Shown here piece after piece: positions 1-5,020 of a DNA stretch of 6,606 bases (positions are counted from its first letter, which is position 1; each line of letters starts with the position of its first letter). Under the pieces are notes generated by a model that had not been told where the DNA came from, made no database searches, and saw only the letters and a list, made by a program, of their open reading frames with translations. Made by a program: the position numbers and the translations under genes. The DNA lies in the NCBI GenBank assembly GCA_023954795.1, contig JAGSHA010000181.1, forward strand, positions 1-6,606, given 5' to 3'. This DNA comes from Oceanospirillaceae bacterium. Lineage in GTDB: Bacteria; Pseudomonadota; Gammaproteobacteria; Pseudomonadales; Balneatricaceae.

Positions 1-1004
1 CCGCTAGACGCAGATTGATACGCAACACCACCACCCATGATGCCCGCACCTAATACTGCACTCTGCTTCACGGGTGCTGCCTGCTTGCACCAGCGCTTCG
101 ATTTTTTCTTCAGCAGCTGGTCGTTCATAAACAATCCAACCAGACTCTGAGCGGAATCAGACTGCGCCAGTGTAGCGAAGCCATCCACTTCCGCACCCAG
201 TGCTTCAGGGAAATCCAGCGTACTGTGTCCAACCACCGTCTCCAGAATAACGCCCGCAGCTGGATAATTCGGGTCTAGCTTTTTACCGTACTTCTCACGC
301 AGATCCGCAAGTTCGGTTCGTACTGCCAGAGAATCAACCAACGGCTGATGCTTACGCTCGCGGTTCTGGGCATAGTTCTTTTCACCCGCCATCGCTGCGT
401 GCAACACCGATAACGCTTCCTGACGCAGAACCTCTGGAGCAGCGACAACATCAACTGCACCTTGATCCAATGCGATCTGTGATTTCTGAGGTTTACCGGT
501 CATCGTCCACTGCAGCGCTGCTTCAGTGCCAACCAGGCGGCTCAACCGTACCGTGCCACCCCAGCCCGGACAGATACCCAAATTCACTTCCGGCAGGCCC
601 ACCCGCGCATCCGCGGCCAACACACGAAAATCCGTACACAACGCCAGTTCAAAACCACCGCCTAACGCCATACCATTTACGGCGGAAACGGTGGGGAAAG
701 GCAGGTTCTCTAATGCACGAAAGGTTTTCTGCGTCCCGTTGATCCACGCTTTCAGTTCCTCCGCGGTCAGAGCGAAGTTGCTTTGGAATTCGGTGATATC
801 GGCACCCACAATAAATGCAGGTTTTGCACTGCTGACCAGCAAGCCCTTAACATTTTTTGCTTCTGCTAACAGAGACACGGCCTCACCCAGTTCCTTCAGG
901 GTCAGATTATTCAATTTATTAACAGACTCGCCCTGAAGGTCGAACTCAAGCTCGAACACACCGTAGTCTATGGATTTGAGGCTGACTGCCTGACCGTTAT
1001 ACAT
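1..1004 (-). CDS. fadB: Fatty acid oxidation complex alpha subunit, FadB type (N-terminal 334 residues; continues past the left edge)
   Basis: FadB joins enoyl-CoA hydratase/isomerase and 3-hydroxyacyl-CoA dehydrogenase activities and works with a thiolase in cytoplasmic beta-oxidation. The visible 334 residues hold the whole hydratase domain and the start of the dehydrogenase domain; family members are about 715-730 residues long. Seen directly: the crotonase oxyanion-hole segments AFIVGADI (63-70) and ALGGG (113-117); the two catalytic glutamates E119 (in GGFELAL) and E139 (in GLPEVNLG), at the same numbers as in E. coli FadB; and the dinucleotide-binding motif GAGIMGGG (319-326), which opens the NAD domain. 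The start codon is supported by GAGGAA six bases upstream. The frame is open to the edge with no stop or frameshift. The N-terminus resembles FadB rather than FadJ. It lies 184 bases downstream of the thiolase gene on the same strand, with a terminator hairpin just before it. The order thiolase-then-alpha subunit is the reverse of the classical fadBA operon. Confidence 0.95.
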   Translation of the reverse strand, partial: MYNGQAVSLKSIDYGVFELEFDLQGESVNKLNNLTLKELGEAVSLLAEAKNVKGLLVSSAKPAFIVGADITEFQSNFALTAEELKAWINGTQKTFRALENLPFPTVSAVNGMALGGGFELALCTDFRVLAADARVGLPEVNLGICPGWGGTVRLSRLVGTEAALQWTMTGKPQKSQIALDQGAVDVVAAPEVLRQEALSVLHAAMAGEKNYAQNRERKHQPLVDSLAVRTELADLREKYGKKLDPNYPAAGVILETVVGHSTLDFPEALGAEVDGFATLAQSDSAQSLVGLFMNDQLLKKKSKRWCKQAAPVKQSAVLGAGIMGGGVAYQSASS

Positions 1005-1032
1005 ATTTGTTTCCTCACACGCCTGTCTGCAC

Positions 1033-1057
1033 AAAAAAAACGGGCCATTGCTGGCCC
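1033..1057 (-). terminator. Intrinsic terminator / possible attenuator in the fadB leader
   Basis: Read on the minus strand, GGGCCA-GCAA-TGGCCC forms a perfect 6-bp GC-rich stem closed by a GNRA-type tetraloop, followed by G and eight T residues. This is a textbook Rho-independent terminator in the direction of thiolase-to-fadB transcription. The T-tract ends 28 bases before the fadB ATG, which leaves almost no room for a separate promoter. It may therefore act as an attenuator rather than a plain operon end. Confidence 0.85.
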
Positions 1058-1061
1058 CAAG

Positions 1062-1075
1062 GGACATTCATGTCC
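1062..1075. repeat. Short palindrome GGACAT-TC-ATGTCC
   Basis: Two perfect 6-bp arms are separated by two bases, immediately upstream (minus-strand sense) of the terminator hairpin before fadB. It could be a dimeric regulator site or add a second RNA hairpin to the leader. A dyad of this size can also arise by chance, so the function is open. Confidence 0.4.
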
Positions 1076-1160
1076 TACCAGAGTGCAAACAAGCCAAAAT
1101 CAGTTATAGGCTTAAAAACAGCCATCCCTGGCCAAATGGAGTAAGAACCCCAGCCCAGTA

Positions 1161-1195
1161 CGTTTAACCCGCAAAGAAGGGGATCGGGTTAAACG
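1161..1195 (-). repeat. 11-bp perfect inverted repeat over the thiolase stop codon
   Basis: The arms CGTTTAACCCG (1161-1171) and CGGGTTAAACG (1185-1195) are exact reverse complements with a 13-base loop. The TAA stop of the thiolase gene lies within one arm. No T-tract follows on either strand, so this is not a standard intrinsic terminator. A stem-loop protecting the 3' end of the thiolase message from exonucleases is the most likely role, by inference. Confidence 0.65.
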
Positions 1196-2373
1196 CGTTC
1201 AAACAATGCCGCGATGCCCTGACCGCCGCCGATACACAGGCTCACCATCGCATAGCGGCCATTCACACGGTTCAGTTCGTGCAACGCTTTCACCGTCACA
1301 ACCGCACCGGTCGCACCGATGGGGTGACCCAGAGAGATACCACTACCGTTCGGATTCACTCGATCACGTGGCAGGTCCAGTTGCTGCGCAACGGCCAGTG
1401 CCTGAGCCGCAAATGCTTCATTCACTTCGTACACATCGATGTCATTCACGCTAAGCTCATTACGTTCCAGGATTTCCTGAATCGCTGGCACAGGACCAAT
1501 ACCCATGATCTTCGGATCAACACCCACCACGGAGTAATCAACCAACTTGGCCATGGCTTGCACACCCTGAGCCTCTGCTTCTTCGCGATCCATCATCACC
1601 AGCGCCGCAGCAGCATCATTCAAGCCAGACGCGTTGCCCGCGGTCACCGTGCCATCCTTCTTAAACACCGGCTTAAGCTTCGCCATGTCAGCGGGCGTGC
1701 AGTCGTAGCGAACATGCTCATCGGTATCGAATAAAGTCACACCTTTACGGCTTTTCAGCTCGACCGGCACGATCTGATCTTTGAAGTAACCATTTTCAAT
1801 CGCGTTTTGCGCACGGTTGTGGCTCAGCGCTGCCAACTCATCCTGTTGTTCGCGGGTGATGCCATATTTTTCAGCAACGTTTTCAGCCGTAACACCCATA
1901 TGGATGTGATTGAACGGACAGTGCAATGCCGCAACCATTGGATCAATCAACGCACCGTCACCCATACGCTGGCCGAAACGTGCGGTTGGAATGTGGTATG
2001 GCGCAAGGCTCATGGATTCGGCGCCACCGGCCACCACCGTGTCACAGATACCCAGCTCAATCTGCTGTGCAGCAGTCAGTACCGCCTGCAGGCCGCTGCC
2101 GCAGAGACGGTTCACGGTCAATGCGGGTGCTGTTTCAGGCAGTCCACCGTTCAGCGCAGCCACACGTCCCAGATACATATCCGCCGGTTCGGAGTGGATA
2201 ACGTTACCGAAGACAGTTTGCCCAACGGACTCAGCTGCAATGCCTGCACGTTTAACCGCTTCGGCCACCAGCATGCCCGCCAGAGCACCCGGTTTTTGAG
2301 TTTTCAGGCTACCGCCGTAGCTACCAATCGCTGTCCGTACACCACTTACCACAACCACTTCACGTTTCTGCAT
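1189..2373 (-). CDS. bktB: Beta-ketothiolase / acetyl-CoA C-acyltransferase, BktB type
   Basis: Thiolases carry out reversible Claisen condensation or thiolytic cleavage of 3-oxoacyl-CoA with CoA. The 394-residue length and many stretches (REVVVVSGVRTAIG at 4-17, DMYLGRVAA at 65-73, NPNGSGISLGHPIGATGA at 340-357, CIGGGQGIAA at 380-389) match Ralstonia BktB as I remember it, more closely than E. coli FadA. Catalytic residues are all present: nucleophile C91 in NRLCGSG, N318 in the VNEAF motif, H350 in GHP, and C380 in CIGGG. BktB-type enzymes accept acetyl-CoA and somewhat longer acyl chains and can feed polyhydroxyalkanoate synthesis or complete beta-oxidation; which role applies here cannot be told from sequence. 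AGAGAG about six bases upstream serves as the ribosome site. The gene is divergent from the araC-type gene (237-base gap) and lies upstream of fadB. A plain fadA or phaA/atoB label is possible, but the BktB resemblance is stronger. Confidence 0.88.
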   Translation of the reverse strand: MQKREVVVVSGVRTAIGSYGGSLKTQKPGALAGMLVAEAVKRAGIAAESVGQTVFGNVIHSEPADMYLGRVAALNGGLPETAPALTVNRLCGSGLQAVLTAAQQIELGICDTVVAGGAESMSLAPYHIPTARFGQRMGDGALIDPMVAALHCPFNHIHMGVTAENVAEKYGITREQQDELAALSHNRAQNAIENGYFKDQIVPVELKSRKGVTLFDTDEHVRYDCTPADMAKLKPVFKKDGTVTAGNASGLNDAAAALVMMDREEAEAQGVQAMAKLVDYSVVGVDPKIMGIGPVPAIQEILERNELSVNDIDVYEVNEAFAAQALAVAQQLDLPRDRVNPNGSGISLGHPIGATGAVVTVKALHELNRVNGRYAMVSLCIGGGQGIAALFERV

Positions 2374-2438
2374 GAGACTCTCTCTGATCTGCGCCGCGGC
2401 TGTCTAAAACTGCGTTCGCTTATTGTTTTGGAGTTAGC

Positions 2439-2461
2439 CGGATGATGCCGTGAATCATCCG
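2439..2461. repeat. 8-bp perfect inverted repeat in the thiolase upstream region
   Basis: CGGATGAT and ATCATCCG are exact reverse complements separated by seven bases. The element lies 66-88 bases before the thiolase start codon, so it would be either an operator or a hairpin in the 5' leader. I found no convincing sigma-70 promoter for the thiolase in this gap, so its position relative to the transcription start is unknown. Confidence 0.5.
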
Positions 2462-2523
2462 TACCACAGTGTCTCCTAGTTTCATCTGAAGGCGGCCAAT
2501 CAACAATAACGAAAGCAGCCTTA

Positions 2524-2543
2524 TAGTTAACATTTTCGGACAT
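2524..2543 (-). promoter_or_regulatory. Conserved intergenic box, copy 1 (TAGTTAAC-N4-TCGGACAT)
   Basis: Sixteen specified positions in two blocks (8 + 8 with a 4-base spacer) recur exactly at 4798-4817. Copy 1 overlaps the predicted -35 element and spacer of the araC-type promoter and lies 151 bases upstream of the thiolase start. The layout fits an AraC-family operator that activates the leftward gene and blocks the rightward one. This function is an inference from repetition and position. The strand is given as that of the presumed target. Confidence 0.55.
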
Positions 2544-2555
2544 TCAGGCTACACT
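2527..2555 (+). promoter_or_regulatory. Predicted sigma-70 promoter of the araC-type gene
   Basis: The -35 TTAACA (2527-2532, five of six consensus positions) is followed by an exact 17-base spacer and -10 TACACT (2550-2555, four of six). Transcription would begin near 2562, giving a leader of about 49 bases. The promoter is overlapped by the conserved box at 2524-2543. Confidence 0.55.
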
Positions 2556-2610
2556 GTTTCTAGATATTAAGCTTAGATCTTCAAGTCACCTGTCATATAC
2601 GGACACAGGC

Positions 2611-3615
2611 ATGAGTACAGAACGCCACTCTATTTCAATACATTTTGCACGCACGCTGGTCGCGTCAGCCAAACGTCATGGTGTTGATCATCAACAGCTA
2701 TTGCGGTTTGCGGGTTTAAACGAACAGCTGCTGGAAAATCCGGGATTACGGATTACACCGGACCAGCTCAGCCGGATGATGCAAGAGATGTGGCGGATAG
2801 CCGATGATGAATTTATGTGCATGGGGAGTCAGCCTTCACGGCATGGTGTATTCACTCTCATGTCGAAACAAGCAGTGCGTTGCCGCAACCTGAGAGCCGT
2901 CTATCACCATCTGGGGCATTTTTATAACCTGGTGGCGGATGCATTAATTCTGGACTTTACGATCACCGACAACGAAGCCTGTTTTTCCCTACGCCTGACT
3001 GATCCGGACAGTGACCCGGACAATACGCTACGCGAGTTTTTGCTACTGCTCTGGCATCGTTTCCCCAGCTGGCTGATAGGACAGCGCATCCCCTTAAAAT
3101 ATGTCACGCTGGATTTCCCCGAACCTGCACACAGCGCAGAACACCGCCTGATGTATCCCTGCACCGCAAAGTACAACCAATCCGCCAACTGCCTGGTGTT
3201 CAGCACCGAGCTGCTGGATGAACCGGTGGTACAGACCCCGCGCACCTTAAGTGCCTACCTGCGCCGCGCACCACTGGACTGGTTTAAGCGACAGGCCTAT
3301 TACCCGGTATTTACCCGCCGCGTGATGGATTACCTTGAACAAGCACCAGAGCTGGCGACAACTAATATGGATGATATTGCAGCAGAACTGCACGTGACTT
3401 CGAGGACGCTACGCCGAAAACTGGCCGATGAGGGCACCAGCTTTCAGGAGCTAAAGGATGATGTCCGGCGTGATGCCGCCATTCATTTTCTGAGCCAACC
3501 GTCGATTCCGATCTCTCAGATCTCGCGCCAGCTGGGTTTTTCCGAACCGGCAGCGTTTACCCGTGCGTTTAAACAATGGACCGGCGTGCCGCCCAGCGTC
3601 TACCGTCGGACCTAA
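2611..3615 (+). CDS. AraC-family transcriptional regulator with arabinose-binding-like N-terminal domain
   Basis: This is a 334-residue DNA-binding regulator. The C-terminal 100 residues carry the two helix-turn-helix motifs of the AraC/XylS family: the first at about 252-275 (MDDIAAELHVTSRTLRRKL) and the second at about 300-323 (ISQISRQLGFSEPAAFTRAF), ending in the family signature PPSVYR (327-332). Residues about 15-205 look like the sensing domain of the OruR/VqsM-type branch (Arabinose_bd-like), whose ligands are mostly unknown; this assignment is by resemblance only. There are no membrane segments or signal peptide. The start follows a weak ribosome site (GGA seven bases upstream). It is divergent from the thiolase and convergent with the metallo-hydrolase (42-base gap), so a local role over acyl-CoA genes is plausible. 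The duplicated box at 2524 and 4798 is a candidate binding site. The effector cannot be inferred. Confidence 0.92.
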   Translation: MSTERHSISIHFARTLVASAKRHGVDHQQLLRFAGLNEQLLENPGLRITPDQLSRMMQEMWRIADDEFMCMGSQPSRHGVFTLMSKQAVRCRNLRAVYHHLGHFYNLVADALILDFTITDNEACFSLRLTDPDSDPDNTLREFLLLLWHRFPSWLIGQRIPLKYVTLDFPEPAHSAEHRLMYPCTAKYNQSANCLVFSTELLDEPVVQTPRTLSAYLRRAPLDWFKRQAYYPVFTRRVMDYLEQAPELATTNMDDIAAELHVTSRTLRRKLADEGTSFQELKDDVRRDAAIHFLSQPSIPISQISRQLGFSEPAAFTRAFKQWTGVPPSVYRRT

Positions 3616-3657
3616 CCGCCATCACACTGACGACGGTCGCTACTCGGTACGTATTCT

Positions 3658-4689
3658 TCAGATACACCGATACTGGTGAACGTCGTTCTCATCCAACCAG
3701 CGTTCAATTTTCTGCTCTGCCAACAGATAATTCAGATGGGCCAGACATTCACCACACCCTAAGAACAGATCAAAGATCGAGAGCTTACGCGGATACAGGA
3801 TCTCCACCAACTGCATCACGTTTCGCGCCTCTACACAGGAATTCAGCAACAGGTCCAGTGTTTCGATATGGCCCTCAGTGAGCTGATCCAATCGACGATG
3901 CAGACCAAAAAAAGGGTATTCGTGGGACGGCAGTACCAGCGTATCATTCGGCAGTATTTTTAACGCATCAAGCGAACCGAGCCAGTGATTCAATGGATTG
4001 CCATCGGGGTCCTGCGCCCGGGTGCTCACATTGGAGCTAATCCGTGGCAACACCTGATCACCTGAAATCAGTACGCCCTTGTCAGCACAATACAGTGATG
4101 CATGTGCAATAGTATGGCCTTCAGAGACAATCACCTGCCAGCGCTCACCTGCGATTGAAAGTGACATTCCGTGAGATAGCCACTGCGGGTCTTGAGGCAA
4201 CACATCAAAGAGTCCTGCAATCGATCCGCCGATATCCAGCAACGTGGTCGCCTTCTTCGCATCCATCCCCATATGATGAAAGAACTGAACCCGATCAACC
4301 TGCTCGTCTGGTTCAGGCGCGTGAGCCTCTGCCACAAAGTGAGTGGCAAAATCATATTCAGGGCGCGTGATCAGTAAGGGAGCATCCCAGTAGCGACATA
4401 ACCATCCCGCCGCCCCCAGATGATCAACATGTGAATGGGTGGCGATGACCCGTGTAACCGGCTTGCCTTGCAAATGCTCATCAAATACAGATTCCCATAC
4501 CTGCTCAGTCTGCGGCCCTGCGATACCACAATCGATGGCCACCCAGCCATCGCCATCTGCCAACAGGTAAAGGTTGATATGGTCTAAATCAAATGGCAGC
4601 GGCATACGTAACCAGAGAATACCGGGGGCAATCTCAACCACAGCCCCTTTAGCGGGCGTATCAAAGTCAGCGGCAACGACTGCGTTCAT
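3658..4689 (-). CDS. Metallo-beta-lactamase-fold hydrolase, glyoxalase II-like
   Basis: A 343-residue soluble protein. Metal-binding motifs are in order: THSHVDH at 84-90 (ligands H85, H87, D89, H90), GH at 191-192 (H192), SGD at 209-211 (bridging D211) and LPSHEYPF at 253-260 (H256). All ligands for a two-metal site are present, so it should be catalytic. The N-terminal PLPFDLDHINLYLL (31-43 region) and the LPSHxxPFxGLxxR segment are typical of a large, mostly uncharacterised branch of MBL hydrolases with a C-terminal winged-helix-like extension (here about 265-343). Thioester or other ester hydrolysis is a family-based guess; the substrate is unknown. An in-frame ATG 60 bases further upstream exists, but the start at 4689 has GAGG five bases before it, and the predicted promoter lies between the two, so the shorter form is chosen. 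The gene runs convergent to the araC-type gene; its upstream region carries a TetR-type palindrome and the conserved box. Confidence 0.9.
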   Translation of the reverse strand: MNAVVAADFDTPAKGAVVEIAPGILWLRMPLPFDLDHINLYLLADGDGWVAIDCGIAGPQTEQVWESVFDEHLQGKPVTRVIATHSHVDHLGAAGWLCRYWDAPLLITRPEYDFATHFVAEAHAPEPDEQVDRVQFFHHMGMDAKKATTLLDIGGSIAGLFDVLPQDPQWLSHGMSLSIAGERWQVIVSEGHTIAHASLYCADKGVLISGDQVLPRISSNVSTRAQDPDGNPLNHWLGSLDALKILPNDTLVLPSHEYPFFGLHRRLDQLTEGHIETLDLLLNSCVEARNVMQLVEILYPRKLSIFDLFLGCGECLAHLNYLLAEQKIERWLDENDVHQYRCI

Positions 4690-4715
4690 AGCAACCTCAT
4701 TCACAGATAAAAAAC

Positions 4716-4725
4716 AGACCGGTCT
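4716..4725. promoter_or_regulatory. TetR-type palindrome AGACCGGTCT in the hydrolase leader
   Basis: This is a perfect 10-bp palindrome directly downstream of the hydrolase -10 element, so it would cover the transcription start. Similar AGACC/GGTCT half-sites are known for TetR-family repressors such as NemR. No TetR gene lies in the window, so any repressor would act from elsewhere. Ten-base palindromes are not rare by chance; the placement is the main support. Confidence 0.45.
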
Positions 4726-4726
4726 T

Positions 4727-4732
4727 TGTATA
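4727..4732 (-). promoter_or_regulatory. Predicted extended -10 element of the hydrolase promoter
   Basis: On the minus strand the sequence reads TGCTATACA, an extended -10 (TGn then TATACA). No good -35 hexamer is found 16-18 bases upstream, which is typical of an activator-dependent promoter. Transcription would start near 4720, giving a leader of about 31 bases. The conserved box lies 65 bases further upstream. Confidence 0.45.
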
Positions 4733-4797
4733 GCACCCGGAACAAACAATCAGTCTGCAACGCCATTCCGCAGCGCACAATATCGAAATCAGTCATT

Positions 4798-4817
4798 TAG
4801 TTAACTTAATCGGACAT
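4798..4817 (-). promoter_or_regulatory. Conserved intergenic box, copy 2 (TAGTTAAC-N4-TCGGACAT)
   Basis: It matches copy 1 (2524-2543) at all 16 specified positions with the same 4-base spacer; only the spacer bases differ (TTAA here, ATTT there). It lies 109 bases upstream of the hydrolase start, in the same orientation relative to that gene as copy 1 has to the thiolase. It is also 127 bases upstream of the HAD promoter, so control of that gene cannot be excluded. Confidence 0.55.
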
Positions 4818-4943
4818 GCTCTCACCCTATCGAAGCCAATCTACTGAGATATCGCTACGCCTTTCAGACCCTACTAACCGTTGAAACCTCCCCTTTTAAA
4901 CGCCTGTAACAACGATCTCGCTTAGATTTCTACGGCCCCTTTC

Positions 4944-4971
4944 GTGACTCGTCTAAATCGTCGCATATACT
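4944..4971 (+). promoter_or_regulatory. Predicted sigma-70 promoter of the tandem HAD gene
   Basis: The -35 GTGACT (four of six consensus positions) is followed by a 16-base spacer and -10 TATACT (4966-4971, five of six). The expected start near 4978 gives a 43-base leader with AAGGA at 5008-5012, eight bases before the ATG. Confidence 0.5.
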
Positions 4972-5020
4972 TAATCCAATCGGCTTTGCATTCCATTGAC
5001 TCCAAGAAAGGAATCTCATT

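Larger units (their letters stand above)
4690..5020. other. Intergenic region between divergent hydrolase and HAD genes
   Basis: These 331 bases hold, from left to right, the hydrolase leader with a palindromic operator candidate, its extended -10, copy 2 of the conserved box, and the promoter and ribosome site of the HAD gene. Between 4818 and 4943 I see no gene, repeat or clear regulatory signal. Confidence 0.7.

Noticed and set aside
1075..1125. A 16-codon minus-strand reading frame (MAVFKPITDFGLFALW) just upstream of the fadB terminator, a possible leader peptide
   Set aside because: Its AGGG abuts the ATG with no spacing, so there is no usable ribosome site, and its composition does not point to control by one amino acid. 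Chance is likely.
1807..2445. A 212-codon open frame on the plus strand opposite the thiolase gene
   Set aside because: It is antisense to a well-conserved thiolase and its translation has no recognisable domain; it is a shadow of the real gene.
2373..2543. Possible minus-strand -10 TATAAG next to conserved box copy 1 as the thiolase promoter
   Set aside because: The best -35 at the right spacing matches only three of six positions, and the same place in copy 2 has no -10, so the thiolase promoter is left unassigned.
3602..3637. 7-bp inverted repeat ACCGTCG...CGACGGT between the convergent araC-type and hydrolase genes
   Set aside because: The loop is 22 bases and there is no T-tract on either strand, so I do not call it a terminator.
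4690..4749. A 20-residue N-terminal extension of the MBL hydrolase from an ATG at 4749
   Set aside because: The predicted -10 and operator lie inside this segment, and the ATG at 4689 has a well-spaced GAGG, so the shorter start is preferred.
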